In this document: in pieces, positions 41,369 to 53,734 of the stretch | Layout of the letters: the number at the start of each line of letters is the position of its first letter | Numbering within the stretch: the stretch's first letter is position 1 | NCBI RefSeq assembly: GCF_019565455.1 | Contig: NZ_CP067377.1 | Span: 930,001-994,000 of the forward strand | DNA from: Flavobacterium oreochromis | GTDB lineage: Bacteria > Bacteroidota > Bacteroidia > Flavobacteriales > Flavobacteriaceae | Direction: 5' to 3' | Length of the DNA stretch: 64,000 nucleotides | Notes under the pieces: generated by a model | The model's database searches: none | Told to the model about the DNA's origin: nothing | Seen by the model: only the letters and a program-made list of their open reading frames with translations | Position numbers and translations under genes: made by a program

Positions 41369-44031
41369 CTATTTCGAACTAATTATTTCAAAAATTGTTT
41401 CCTCTTTTCCTTCCTCTGATTCTAACATTAATTTGTATTTAGATACAGGTAAATAAAACTTATTATTTTTAGCTTTTTCAATTTTAATTTTTGAATCTTT
41501 TTCCTTCCATTTTTCAACTACAGAAGATGATAATTCAAGATTATAATCTAATTTATTTAATCCTTTTATTGCTTCAAATTCTTGATTAAAAACAACTTGA
41601 TCAATACTATTCTGCAATTTCAATTTTACTTTTCTATTTTTATTTGAATAAAACCAGAATTCTATTTTAGGTTCGAGTGGCTCTGTCCATATACTTCGAG
41701 TACTTCCCCAATATTCATTTTGTTTAAGCGGTGTTAATTCATAGAGTAAGGTATTTTTTTTTATTATTTCAGGATTGATTTTCTGCAATTTTTCAACATT
41801 TACTTTGTAAAGAGAACGACCATGTGTAGCTACAATTAAATCATTTACTTTTTTTTGTAGAACTAAATCATGTACTGCAACTTTAGGAATACCTGACATA
41901 AAATCTTGCCAACTTAAGCCTCTATCTAAAGTTACATACAAGCCGTTGTCAGTACCTACATATAAAATACCTTCATTATTATGATCTTCTAATATTACAT
42001 TTACTGGGCTATTAGGCATATTTGAAGCAATTGATTTCCAGGTCTTTCCATAATCTTCCGAAACATAAAGCATTGTAGTAAATATATCGTTTCTATATCC
42101 ATTTAAAGCAGCATATACTCTTTCTTTTTTATGAACTGAAGCGACTACTCTTGTTATCCAAAAATCTTGAGGTAAGGTATCTGATATTTTATTCCAAGTA
42201 ACTCCTCCATCTTTTGAAATATGTATCAAACCATCATCACTACCCGTATAAAGTAATCCAAATTGTAATTTACTTTCCGATAATGTGGTTATAGTTCCAA
42301 AAACTATATTTCCTTCCCTAATACCTTTAGTTAAATCAGGTGAGATTATTTGCCATGTTTCACCTTGATTCATTGATCGATGTAAAAAATTAGACCCCAT
42401 GTACAAAATATCTTGATTATGAAAAGACAATAAAATAGGGGTTTGCCAATTAAAACGATAAGGTTTTTCTTCTTTGGCAGGTTTAGGTGTAATATTTATT
42501 GATTTATTTTTAGCTCTATCCATTTTTTGATAGTACCCAAATTGCGAACCTGTAATAATTACATTAGGATCTCTATTATCAATCTGAACTTGCATACCAT
42601 CACCACCAACTAAAAATTGATAAGGGTATCTACCATCTTGTTGCCATTCCTCAGAATACTTGTAATTATTTGGTCCTATCCAAACACCATTATCTTGCAA
42701 CCCTCCATAAATATTATAAGGTTCTTGATCATCTACATTTACGGCATAAAATTGACCTACTGCTTGATTGTTACACTTAAACCATTTTTTCCCGCATCAT
42801 ACGAAATATTAACACCTCCATCATTTCCATTAATAATATGATTTGAATTATTAGGGTTAATCCAAACTATATGATGATCTGCATGAACATTATTTCCTTG
42901 AATTGTTTTAAATGTATTTCCTCCATCTTCTGACATTACTAATGGAACTCCTCCTATAATAATTTTATTCGAATTTTTTTTATCTACTGCGATATTAGCA
43001 AAATAATAACCATAGGTATAAAACAGATCATCAATATTTTTTTGATGTGTTTTCTTCCACGACTTTCCTCCGTCCTCTGTTTTATAAATTTCTGGACCAA
43101 TAATATGCGTCTCTGAGAAAATTCTATTAGTATCTTTAGATTTTTCTTCAGGAACACTAGTCCTTTTATTTTGATTATCTAAAATAGCATATATAATCTT
43201 TTCGTCATAAGAAGCTAACCCAATACGTCCTATTCCTTCATTATGAGGAAAACCATTATCTCCATTAGTTACAGAATTCCAAGTAGTACCTCCATCTATG
43301 CTTTTATAAATTCCAGAAGCCATACCATTCCCTGTAAAATTCCATCCTTTCCTATCACGTTGCCAAACAGAAGCATATTGAACAGAAAAATTATTTGGCG
43401 AAAAAACTAAATCAATCACACCTGATTCTTCATTAACAAATAGCGCATGTTTCCAGGTCTTTCCACCATCTATTGTCTTAAAAACCCCTCTTTCTGGATT
43501 TTTAGTATATAAATGTCCAATAACTCCTACTACAATTTCGTTTGAATTATCTGGATTAATAATAATTTTACTAATATGATGTGAATCATACAAACCTACC
43601 TTTTGCCAAGTTTTTCCTTTATCTATAGATTTTAATAGACCTACACCTGCATACGAAGAGCGCGAGGAGTTTGCTTCACCTGTACCTAACCAAATAGTTC
43701 CTGAATTCCAATCAACAGCTACTGATCCACAATTTTGAGTTGGTGCTGAATCTGAAATAGGCTCAAAAGAATTCCCATTATTGTTTGTATACCAAAGTCC
43801 TCCAGAAGCATATGCTACATAAAACTCCATTGGATTTTGCGGATTAACGGCAAGATCTACAACACGACCACCCATAATGGTAGGTCCAATATTTTGAAAA
43901 ATTAATGATTTAAACCAAGATGTATTTTCTAATACTTGCTTATCTAACAATGATTTTTGAACTTCAGTACTATTCGTTTGGGCAGAAAAAAAGACAGAAA
44001 AAAACAAAAATAAAGGAGTATAACATTTCAT
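41369..44031 (-). CDS. Exported BNR/sortilin-like beta-propeller protein (one frameshift)
   Basis: One A restored near 42785 (DAGKKWFKCNNQAVGQF) gives about 887 residues. A signal peptide (MKCYTPLFLFFSVFFSAQ) is followed by repeated sialidase-type Asp-box motifs (SIDKGKTWQK, TIDGGKTWKH, SIDGGTTWNS, SKDGGVTWNK, SEDYGKTWKS), which build a VPS10/sortilin-like double propeller. Often annotated as glycosyl hydrolase, but no catalytic residues are evident. Probably surface-exposed or secreted. Confidence 0.85.
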
Positions 44032-44120
44032 TTACTTAATGGATTTAAGATTTTGATAAAAATAATACAATAAACCTTTATAAATTTACAACTTCAATAA
44101 GTTTAACTTTTTTGCGGTGT

Positions 44121-44689
44121 ATGGTTAAAACTAATAAGCTACTTAGCACGAACGATATTGATTTTTCAGATGTTATTAAACAATTTGAAAACCATTTTAG
44201 ACCATTGTTTTTAAAAAGAACGCCTTTTTTGTAAAACAAAATGAGGTATGTAAATATTTTTGTTTTATTACTTCAGGCATTTTACAGCATGCAATAGAAA
44301 TAGATCATGAAGAAAAAACAACTTATTTATCTTTAAAAAATACTTTTACTGCTTCATTAAAAAGTTTTTTAACACAAACTGGTTCTCGAAAACATATTAA
44401 GGCTCTAGTAAATACGGAACTATTAATTATATCCTTAGAGGACTTTATTAAACTCAAAAATGAAAATCCTGATTTTAATCAATTTTATTATGATCTAATT
44501 GAAAGACAAAGTTGTTTGATTGATGATTATAGAATTGATTTATTAGCATTAACCCCTGAAGAACGATATAAAAAACTTTTAGAAAATGAACCTAAGTTAC
44601 TTAATGAGGTTCCCTTGCACTATCTAGCTTCTTTTTTAGGAATTTCAAATAGACATATGAGTAGAATTAGAAAAAGTATTGTTCAATAA
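44121..44689 (+). CDS. Crp/Fnr-family transcription regulator (one frameshift)
   Basis: ATG at 44121; adding one A near 44218 (FLKKNAFFVKQNEVCKYF) keeps the frame open to 44689 and gives about 190 residues. The N-terminal cyclic-nucleotide-binding-like beta-roll (VKQNEVCKYFCFITSGIL) and the C-terminal helix-turn-helix (VPLHYLASFLGISNRHMSRI) match small flavobacterial Crp/Fnr regulators. The ligand is unknown; no FNR cysteines are present. It is divergent from the BNR gene and lies upstream of pepP. Confidence 0.78.
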
Positions 44690-44776
44690 GTAATAAATGA
44701 ATTACAAATTAGCGCCATTTGGCTACGTATAAATAAAAATGGTTTAAGTACTTTTGGGTATCTAAAAAATATTCAA

Positions 44777-46069
44777 ATGAAATACTTACCAATAAACCGA
44801 GATTTATACATCAAGAATCGTAAAAACTTTATGGCTCAAATGAAGTCAAATGGAGTAGCTGTTTTTAATTCAAATGACATTTATCCTGTAAGCGCTGATA
44901 GTACTTTACCTTTTGCACAACATCGCGACATCCTTTTCTTATCAGGTGTAGATCAAGAAGAAAGCATCTTATTATTATTCCCTAATGCACCTTATGAACA
45001 CTTAAAAGAAATTTTATTTTTAAGAGAAACTAATGAGCATATTGCTATTTGGGAAGGGGAAAAACTAACTAAAGAGCGTGCTTTTGAAATTTCAGGAATT
45101 AAATCAGTGTACTGGTTACAAGATTTTCATAAAATCCTAAAAGAGGTTATGATGTATGCTGATACGATGTATATCAATACAAACGAACATTATCGCGCAA
45201 GTGTTGAAACTGAAACACGTGAAGATCGTTTTATTAAATGGTGGAAAAATGAATATCCAGCACATAAAGTTGAAAAATCAAATCCTATTTTACAAAGACT
45301 ACGTTCTCTTAAAGACTCTATTGAATTAGAATTAATTCAAACTGCTTGTAACATTACTGAAAAAGGATTTCGTCGTATATTAGGATTTGTGAAACCTGGT
45401 GTAACTGAATATGAAATTGAAGCAGAATTTGCTCACGAATTTTTACGAAACCGTTCTAAAGGTTTTGCTTATACACCAATTATTGCTTCAGGAGCTAATG
45501 CAAATGTATTACACTACATAGAAAACAATCAAGTTTGTAAAGATGGTGATTTATTATTACTAGATGTAGGGGCAGAATACGCTAATTATTCTTCAGACTT
45601 ATCTCGTACAATTCCTGTAAATGGTCGTTTCACTGAAAGACAAAAAGCAGTATACAATGCTGTTTTAAAAGTAAAAAAATGAGGCAACTAAATTATTAGT
45701 ACCAGGTGCTTTATGGAAAGAATATCACATAGAAGTTGGCAAAATAATGACTTCAGAACTATTAGGTCTAGGATTATTAGATAAAGCAGACGTACAAAAT
45801 GAAAACCCAGATTGGCCTGCCTATAAAAAGTATTTTATGCATGGAACTTCACACCATATGGGCTTAGACACACATGATTATGGTTTGTTACACGAACCTA
45901 TGCAAGCAAATATGGTATTTACAGTTGAACCAGGTATTTATATCCCAGCAGAAGGTTTTGGCATTCGATTAGAAGATGATGTCATTATCCAACCATCAGG
46001 TGAACCTTTTAATTTAATGAAAAACATTCCTATTGAAGTTGATGAAATTGAGAGTTTGATGAACGCTTA
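44777..46069 (+). CDS. pepP: Xaa-Pro aminopeptidase P (one frameshift)
   Basis: One A removed near 45677 (VLKVKNEATKLL) joins the pieces to about 430 residues. The N-terminal AMP_N domain is followed by the pita-bread fold with metal ligands Asp (DVGAEY), Asp (SSDLSR), His (HGTSHHMG), Glu (FTVEPG) and Glu (RLEDDV). It removes N-terminal residues before proline in the cytoplasm. Confidence 0.93.
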
Positions 46070-46103
46070 ATTTTTAAAGACAACCAAATAGAAAAAGCTA
46101 AAA

Positions 46104-46230
46104 GAGAGTGTTCTAAAAGTAAAAAATCAACGTATCGTTTATCATTCCTAGCAGAGAGGAGTCTCATAACTAACATCATGTTATTTCTCCCTATGATCGA
46201 AATGAACATACTGACTTTTAGGACAGCCTC
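46104..46230. repeat. Dispersed inverted-repeat element, copy 2
   Basis: Inverted copy of 31426-31555. Ends GAGAGTGTTCTAAAAGT and ACTTTTAGGACAGCCTC. It lies between pepP and the DUF2891 gene. Confidence 0.75.
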
Positions 46231-46266
46231 TTTTATACCTTTACTAAATAATGATTAAACAAGAAA

Positions 46267-47333
46267 ATGAAAAAAATAAGCATCTTATTTCTATACTTAA
46301 TTAATTTTTCTATTCATACACAAGAAAAACTAACATCAGATTTAGCTTTAAAACTAAGCAAAATGCCCTTACATTGTATTAATACTGAATTTCCAAATAA
46401 GACTAATCACCTTTCTGATTCTGAAAAAGATGCTGTTTTATTACCCAAACAATTACATCCTTCTTTTTATGGATGTTTAGACTGGCACAGTAGTGTACAC
46501 GGACATTGGATGTTAATTAAACTTTTAAAAGATTTCCCTGCAATTGAGAACAAAGAAGAAATCATTAAAGTATTAAACAACTCATTTCAAAAAGATAAAA
46601 TTCAAATTGAATCAGAATATTTTGGAAAATACACTGCTTCCAAAAGCTTTGAACGAACGTATGGTTGGGCTTGGCTCTTAAAATTAGATTTAGAACTAAG
46701 TACTTGGAATAATGATTTAGGAAAAAAATGGCATCAAGAATTGCAACCTCTTACTCAGAAAGTAGTAGCTCTTTGGAAAGAATACTTACCAAAACAAACT
46801 TACCCTAATCGAACAGGTGTTCATCCTAACACTGCTTTTGGATTATGTTTTGCTTATGACTGGGCAAATCACAACAAAGAAGATGAATTCTTACATTTAA
46901 TTATAAAAAGAGTAATGATTTTTATTTAAACAATATTAAAATTCCATCTTATTTGGAACCTGATGGTTCTGATTTTTTCTCACCAAGTCTACAAGCTGCC
47001 GACCTAATGACGAGAATACTTCCTGTAAAAGAATATGAAACTTGGTTAAAGAAATATTTAACAAAAGAAGGCATTGAAAGACTTTGCCAAACTCCAACAG
47101 TTAGTGATAGAAATGATTATCAAATAGTACACCTTGATGGTTTATCTTTTAGTCGTGCATGGAATATGAAAAAAATTGCCCATAAATTATCTAATAACAA
47201 TCAACTAAAATCAAGATTTAATACGACTGCTAATCAATTCATTGATAAATCTTTAAAAGTAATTTTTGAAGGAGGATATGGTGGTGAGCATTGGTTAGCC
47301 TCTTTTGCTATTTATGCTCTTTCAACAGAGTAG
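46267..47333 (+). CDS. Exported DUF2891-family protein (one frameshift)
   Basis: Adding one A near 46911 (LIIKKSNDFYLNN) gives about 355 residues. A signal peptide (MKKISILFLYLINFSIHTQ) precedes the DUF2891 pattern HPSFYGCLDWHSSVHGHWML and YGWAWLLKLDLEL. Alpha/alpha-barrel-like, function unknown. Confidence 0.82.
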
Positions 47334-47369
47334 ATATAAATATAAGCCGTACTTTGCTACTTTTGCAAT

Positions 47370-48143
47370 ATGAATTTCATTACCCATAAAAACACCCAAA
47401 TTGCTTACTCCTCTAATGGAGATGGTTTGCCTATAATTTTACTTCACGGATTTTTAGAAAATTCAACAATGTGGAATTCCTACAAAGATATTTTATCTAA
47501 TAAATATCAAGTAATTTGCATTGACTTACTAGGTCACGGACAAACGGAATGTATTGGCTATATCCATACTATGGAAAATATGGCAGAAGCTGTTTTTGCG
47601 GTACTATCAAATTTAAATATACAAAAAGGAGTTTTTGTAGGTCATTCTATGGGGGGATATGTTTCATTAGCATTTGCTGAAAAGTACCCTAAAATGATGA
47701 GTGGCTTAGTTTTACTTAATTCTACTGCTTATTCAGATGACCATGAACGGAAATTAAACCGTAATAGAGCCATCAAAATGGCACAAAGAGAATACAATTC
47801 ATTGGTACAAATTTCAGTAGCTAATTTATTTAGTATAGATAATCGAGACCAACTTATAGAGGAAATCAACCAAGTAAAATCTGAAGCACTCAAAACGCCT
47901 TTACAAGGTTATATAGCTTGCCAAGAAGGTATGAAGATAAGAAAAGATCTTGTCAAGGTTTTACAAACAGCATCTTATCCTACACTTCTTGTTTTAGGAA
48001 AAAAAGATGGCATTTTGAATTATGAAGATACGATCAAACAAATTGAAGGAACAGCAACTGAATTAATTACACTACCCGACGGTCATATGAGTCACATAGA
48101 AAACAAAGAAATTTTAGAAACAATTCTAATAGATTTTTTTTAA
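47370..48143 (+). CDS. Alpha/beta-fold hydrolase
   Basis: 257 residues with oxyanion segment LLHGFLENSTMW, nucleophile elbow GHSMGG (Ser), an acid near VLGKKDGIL and His in LPDGHMSHIEN. It resembles menaquinone-pathway MenH-like or esterase members; the substrate cannot be told. It converges on the addB-like gene with 6 nt between the stops. Confidence 0.87.
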   Translation: MNFITHKNTQIAYSSNGDGLPIILLHGFLENSTMWNSYKDILSNKYQVICIDLLGHGQTECIGYIHTMENMAEAVFAVLSNLNIQKGVFVGHSMGGYVSLAFAEKYPKMMSGLVLLNSTAYSDDHERKLNRNRAIKMAQREYNSLVQISVANLFSIDNRDQLIEEINQVKSEALKTPLQGYIACQEGMKIRKDLVKVLQTASYPTLLVLGKKDGILNYEDTIKQIEGTATELITLPDGHMSHIENKEILETILIDFF

Positions 48144-48149
48144 AAAATG

Positions 48150-50905
48150 TTAAACCACTTCAATAAAGTCTATTTCAGTATTTAAAATTTCTAAAATCAA
48201 TTGAATTAGCTCCGATTTAAAGTTTTCAAGAATTTCTGTTGTGATTTGTGTAGTCAGTTCTTTATCTACTTTAAATCCAAAAGGCATGAATCCAGCTTTC
48301 ATATTTTTAAACGAAATGATTCCCACTTCCATAGGAAAATCATTCATTTCTTTTTGATACATTAAAGCATAGCAAAGTAACTGAATGATCTTTTCATTTT
48401 TTAAATCGGTCGTCAAACCGTCCCAAGAAGTTATTTTAAGGCTATTTGGCTCAACTTTTCCTGTTTTATAATCAATAATCCTTACAACATTATTTCGTAG
48501 CTCTATTCGATCTACATTACCTGATAATTTAACAGTATAAGGTAATCGTGAATCTTGAAGCTCAACTAATAATGTGGTTTCTAATTTTAAAACTTTAACT
48601 GCATCTCCTTCCCTTATACTTGATTTTTCTTGTTTAAGAAAATTAGAAATATTACGTTTAGCTACTTCATAAGCTAATAAATTTTTTCCTTTCCTAACTT
48701 CCCCATCTTTATAAACCGCTTTAAACTGCTTATAGACCTCATCATCGACAAAATTTAACATTTGTTCTATTACATCTTCTGTTAAATACCTATCTAAATA
48801 AGGTTTATATAATTCTTCTAAAGTTTGATGTATAATAGTTCCTAATGTATTTAACGCTATATTTTCTTCTACTTCTTCGCTTTCTCTGATTGACAAAACA
48901 CGTTGAAAATAGAACTGTATAGGATTACGTATATACGCTGTTAGGGCAGATGGAGAAAAACCTTTAACAGAAGCAATTTCATATAATCGCTGTGATACTG
49001 CTTCTGATTTTTCAATCTGTATTGGTTCATAAGCAATAGTAGGTATTTCAGGTTGCATAGTCTTAAAAATCAATTCATGCTGAGGTTGCTTTTCAACTTG
49101 TAATTGTGTTATAAATCGACTTTTTCCCCTCCATCTAAACCTTCATTTTCAGTATTATAAATCAAAAAAATATTTTTAGCACGTAAAAGCAGATGATAAA
49201 AATGGTATGTATAAATAGCATCTTTCTCTTTAAATGTAGGCAATCCTATTTCTCTTTTAACATCATATGGAATAAAACTATTAGTTGATTTACCAGCAGG
49301 AAACTTGCCTTCATTCATAGAAGTAATGATCACTGTTTCAAAATCTAGCACACGACTTTCTAACACTCCCATTATTTGCAAACCTGATAAAGGCTCTCCT
49401 TCAAAAGAAACTTCAGCTAAATCAATTATTTGTTTATAAATAGAATATAATGCTACAGGTGATTCTACAAAATCATTTTTTTCACAGTATGATATGAGCT
49501 TATTAATTATTTTATAAATAGCATACAAGAATGTTTTAGTAATTTTATCTTCTTGTGTCTTATCTGAAAGACATTGTTTTATATACAATAATATACCTCC
49601 TAGTCGTTGAGCAATAACCAATGCTTTTTCATCCCATCGCTTAAATAATAAATCAAACAAATCTGATGGATTAAGATGTAATGAAATCAACCGTTCATGC
49701 GTAATAAAAGTAAGATTATTCTTTTTTATTATTTGTATCAGATCTTTTGCATTCACGAAACTCTCAATAATAGGATTTGATAACACATCTAATATATCCT
49801 TATAATAAAACACATAACTAACAGGATTTCTCTTAATAGCATTAGTGTGCATTTTAAAGAGTTTACTTAATAAAATTTGTATTGGATTATTTCGAGCAGA
49901 ATATCCCATTGTAATATTCAAACTTAAAACATCTTCGGGTAATGAATGCAGAGTAGGTACCAACAAATTTTCATCACCTAAGACTAAAGCTACTTTATTA
50001 AGTGAATTAGAATCTGTCTTTAATATATCCTGAATAATATTAGATACAATTTTTGACTGTCCTATTGATTTTGATGAACCGATGATTTCTATATTTTTTT
50101 TCTGGGAAAATTCATCTACTATCCATTCTAAAGGATTACTCTTATAATACCCCCACTGACTTTTAAATCTACGAATAAAGAGACCTGCATCATGATGTGG
50201 ATCATTTAAGAAAACACGATCTATATCCCAAAGAATTTCTGCTTTATCAATAGCAACTAAATGTTGAATTATTTTTTCTTCTGCTTGGTTGAGCGCATTG
50301 AAACCAGCAAAAATTAATTTTTGGGCTTTTAATTGTTGAGCAAAAAATTCTAAATTCTGAACTGCTTCTTTATAGATCAAACCTTGATATCCTACTCCTT
50401 TTGAAAGTAGGGTTTGATAATACATTTGATAATAATCAGGCACTTTTTCCCAAAACAAAATTTGCTTATGAATTAATTCTGTTTTTTGGTTAGGTTCTAA
50501 ATTCCAACGTTTAAGTACTTCAATTTCTTTTAAATAGGAAAAGACATAGTTAGGTTTAATCAGATAACGATCAATTTCATTAAAGTCTTGTAAAAGAATT
50601 TTAGCCCAATTAGAAAATTGTTCAAAATCTTGTTGCTCGTCTATTGGGGTTATTTCAAGATAAACGTCATAAAAAGTAAATAATAATTCAATATTATCTA
50701 AAGGGCGAATTCCTGCTAAATCTTGTATAAATTCTTCAATACTAATAATAGTAGGTGCAAAAGCGTATTGAGAAAAATGTTGTTTAATTTTATCTAATAA
50801 AAAAACTCTTGCTCTTTTATTAGGTAGCACTATTACAATATTTTCTAAATCTTTAGGATGATTATTAAATAGAAAAAGAGTCAGTTTATCAAGAAAAGTA
50901 ATCAT
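48150..50905 (-). CDS. AddB-like PD-(D/E)XK exonuclease (one frameshift)
   Basis: One A restored near 49116 (GGEKSRFITQLQ) gives about 919 residues. The N-terminal inactive helicase-like part (IVIVLPNKRARVFLL) is followed by a C-terminal RecB-type nuclease with VRIIDYKTGK. It probably works with the AddA-like helicase at 53735-56895 in double-strand-break repair. Confidence 0.85.
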
Positions 50906-50919
50906 GCGCTAAAAATAAA

Positions 50920-50947
50920 AAAACGCCTCGAAAATTGAGGCGTTTTT
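50920..50947. terminator. Terminator of ompA
   Basis: AAAAACGCCTC GAAAAT TGAGGCGTTTTT between ompA and the addB-like gene. Perfect 11-bp stem with T tract on the minus strand. Confidence 0.85.
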
Positions 50948-50966
50948 AAAGAATATTATAAAGAAA

Positions 50967-52373
50967 TTATTTTACTAATTTCACTTCAACTCTTCTGTTT
51001 AAAGCTTTGTTAGCTTTAGTAGTGTTAGGAGCTACTGGTTTAGTATCACCAAAACCTTCTGAAGTTAAACGATCAGCAGCAATACCTTTAGACTCTAAAT
51101 AAGCTTTAACAGCTGCAGCTCTTTCTTTAGATAACTGTAAGTTTTTATCTTTTTTACCTACGTTATCAGTATGACCTTCGATAGAGAATTTAGAACTAGG
51201 GTACTCGTTTAAGATAGCTGACATAGCTTCTAAAACTGGGTAAGTTTGTTGTTGGAAACTAGCTTTACCTGTATCGAATAAGATAGTTTTAGCATAGTCG
51301 TTTAATTTTTTAACAACTTCTTCACTTACTTCAGGACAACCGTTATTAGCTACAGTACCTTTAACTGAAGGACATTTGTCATCTTTATCTAAAACTGAGT
51401 CACCGTCAGTATCTGGCCAAGGACAACCTGCATTGTCTCTAGGACCTGCTTGATTAGGACATTTATCTTTGTTATCAGCTACACCGTCACCATCAGCATC
51501 TGGACAACCTTGTAAGTTAGCTAAACCTTTAACTTCTGGACAAGCATCATCTTTATCAGCGATACCATCTCCATCAGCATCTGGACAACCGTTTAATTCT
51601 TTTGGACCAGCTACATCTGGACAAGCATCTTCTTTATCTTGGATACCGTCTTTATCTGTATCAGGACAACCATTAAATTCTTTTAAACCAGCTACATCTG
51701 GACAAGCATCATATTTATCATAAATACCGTCATTATCAGTATCTTTACCTCCAAATTGGAAAGTTAAACCTGCCATGTTTTGGAATACTGAAGGAACATT
51801 ATCTCTATCAGCAAAAGATTTTTTGTACGTAGTGCTTAAAGAAAGACCTACTTGTTCTGTTAACCAGAAAGTTAATCCTGCTCCAGCATTTGCATTTCCT
51901 CCAGATGATTTTCCGAAGAAAGTGTATCCTCCACCTAAGTGTAAAGATGGGTCAAACCATTTTACTCCAATTAGGTTTTTGAAGCTATAACCAATTTTAC
52001 CATCAATTCCATAGTACATTACATCTGGATTAGCAACTTGTATAGCTTGGTTTCTATCAACATAAGCATATTTCGTGATTTTGTTAACAGATCCGATTAC
52101 TCCAAACGACCAGTTTCCACCTACGTTTCTAGTAACAGATAAATAAGAAACAGATGGAATAATATTTTGGTCTCTGTCAAAATGTCTAAAACCAGCAAAT
52201 TTATCTAAGAAACCTTCCTTAGAATCGAAAGCACCCTCTGGTCCGGCACTCGTTCTAGTGTCTACAGAATTCGCACCGAATGATATTGCCCATGGATTAT
52301 CACTGCTCTGTGCATTAGCACCTAGACCAGCAATCATCATCATAGAAACAAAAAGTTTGTTAACATGTTTCAT
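50967..52373 (-). CDS. OmpA-family outer-membrane protein with TSP3 repeats
   Basis: 468 residues. A signal peptide ([22 protein letters not shown]) is followed by an 8-stranded barrel region, five thrombospondin type-3 calcium-binding repeats ([19 protein letters not shown] and similar) and a C-terminal OmpA peptidoglycan-binding domain ([20 protein letters not shown]). It resembles the abundant P60-type protein of fish-pathogenic Flavobacterium. It links the outer membrane to peptidoglycan. Intact, unlike many neighbours. Confidence 0.93.
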   Translation of the reverse strand: MKHVNKLFVSMMMIAGLGANAQSSDNPWAISFGANSVDTRTSAGPEGAFDSKEGFLDKFAGFRHFDRDQNIIPSVSYLSVTRNVGGNWSFGVIGSVNKITKYAYVDRNQAIQVANPDVMYYGIDGKIGYSFKNLIGVKWFDPSLHLGGGYTFFGKSSGGNANAGAGLTFWLTEQVGLSLSTTYKKSFADRDNVPSVFQNMAGLTFQFGGKDTDNDGIYDKYDACPDVAGLKEFNGCPDTDKDGIQDKEDACPDVAGPKELNGCPDADGDGIADKDDACPEVKGLANLQGCPDADGDGVADNKDKCPNQAGPRDNAGCPWPDTDGDSVLDKDDKCPSVKGTVANNGCPEVSEEVVKKLNDYAKTILFDTGKASFQQQTYPVLEAMSAILNEYPSSKFSIEGHTDNVGKKDKNLQLSKERAAAVKAYLESKGIAADRLTSEGFGDTKPVAPNTTKANKALNRRVEVKLVK

Positions 52374-52410
52374 ACTAAATTTTTATTTGATTACAATACG
52401 TTATTGTCAG

Positions 52411-52442
52411 CAAATGTAATAGATAGGTACCTAATTACAAAA
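52411..52442 (-). promoter_or_regulatory. Promoter of ompA
   Basis: On the minus strand TTTTG (52438-52442), exactly 19 bp, then TACATTTG (52411-52418), about 37 nt before the ATG. This is the best consensus promoter in the window, in agreement with high expression. Confidence 0.8.
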
Positions 52443-52478
52443 TCTATTTCGAAAAAAATACATTCTTTAGTAATTTTT

Positions 52479-53670
52479 CTACATTATTATTTTTAATTCT
52501 TTACCTATTTTAACAAAGGCTTCTATTGCCTTATCTAAGTGTTCTTTAGTATGTGCAGCTGATAACTGTACTCTAATACGTGCTTTGTCTTTAGGTACGA
52601 CTGGATAAAAGAAACCGATAACATAAATACCTTCTTCTAGTAATTTATCAGCCATTGTTTGTGACAATTTAGCATCATATAACATAACTGGTACAATAGC
52701 AGAATCTCCATCTATGATATCAAATCCCGCTTTTTTCATTCCTTCTTTAAAATAATGGGTGTTTGATTCTAATTGATCACGCAATGAAGTATCTTTTTCT
52801 AATAATTCAAAAACTTTTAAAGAAGCTCCTACAATAGCTGGAGATAATGAATTTGAAAACAAATATGGTCTTGAACGTTGACGTAAAATTTCAATAATTT
52901 CTTTTTAGCTGTTGTATAACCTCCCATTGCTCCTCCTAAGGCTTTTCCTAAAGTACCTGTAATAATATCTACACGACCCATTACTCCTTTAGCTTCTAGA
53001 GTTCCTTTACCCGTTTGACCTATAAAACCTGCTGCATGACATTCATCAACCATAACCATAGCATCATACTGTTCTGCTAAATCACATATTTTATCTAATG
53101 GGGCCACTAATCCATCCATTGAAAAAACACCATCAGTCACAATTAATTTAAATCGATGTCCTGCTTCATTTGCTTTTTTTAGCTGTATCTCTAAATCAGC
53201 CATATTATTATTTTCATAACGGTAACGCGCTGCTTTACACAAGCGTACTCCATCAATAATAGAAGCGTGATTTAGACTATCTGAAATTATGCAATCTTGT
53301 TCTCCTAATAATGGTTCAAAAACACCCCCATTTGCATCAAAAGCAGCTGCGTACAAAATAGTATCTTCTGTACCGTAAAATTTAGCAATAGCTGCTTCTA
53401 AATCTTTATGTATATCTTGTGTTCCACAGATAAAACGAACAGATGACATACCAAACCCATGTGTATCCAAAGCATCTTTAGCTGCTTGTACTACTTCAGG
53501 ATGTGATGATAATCCTAAATAATTATTAGCACAAAAGTTAAGAACTGTTTTTCCGTTAACTCTTATTTCTGCCCCTTGAGGTGAAGTAATGATTCTTTCT
53601 TTTTATACAATCCATTAGCTTCAATAGATGCTAGTTCTTCTTTTAAAAATTGTTTAATGTTTCCGTACAT
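52479..53670 (-). CDS. kbl: Glycine C-acetyltransferase (two frameshifts)
   Basis: Restoring one A near 53600 ([17 protein letters not shown]) and one near 52907 ([17 protein letters not shown]) gives about 397 residues, the normal length. PLP-dependent aminotransferase-fold enzyme of the alpha-oxoamine synthase family with [25 protein letters not shown] and the PLP lysine in GTLGKALGG. It converts 2-amino-3-ketobutyrate and CoA to glycine and acetyl-CoA in threonine degradation. Confidence 0.92.
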
Positions 53671-53734
53671 ATTTTTAAGTTCTAAATTTCAAGTTTTTAA
53701 GTTTTGAGTGACTTGAGATACTATTTTTAAAGTT

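Noticed and set aside
51469..51990. Open frames on the plus strand across ompA
   Set aside because: They are antisense shadows of the TSP3 repeats and barrel region of a clear minus-strand gene.
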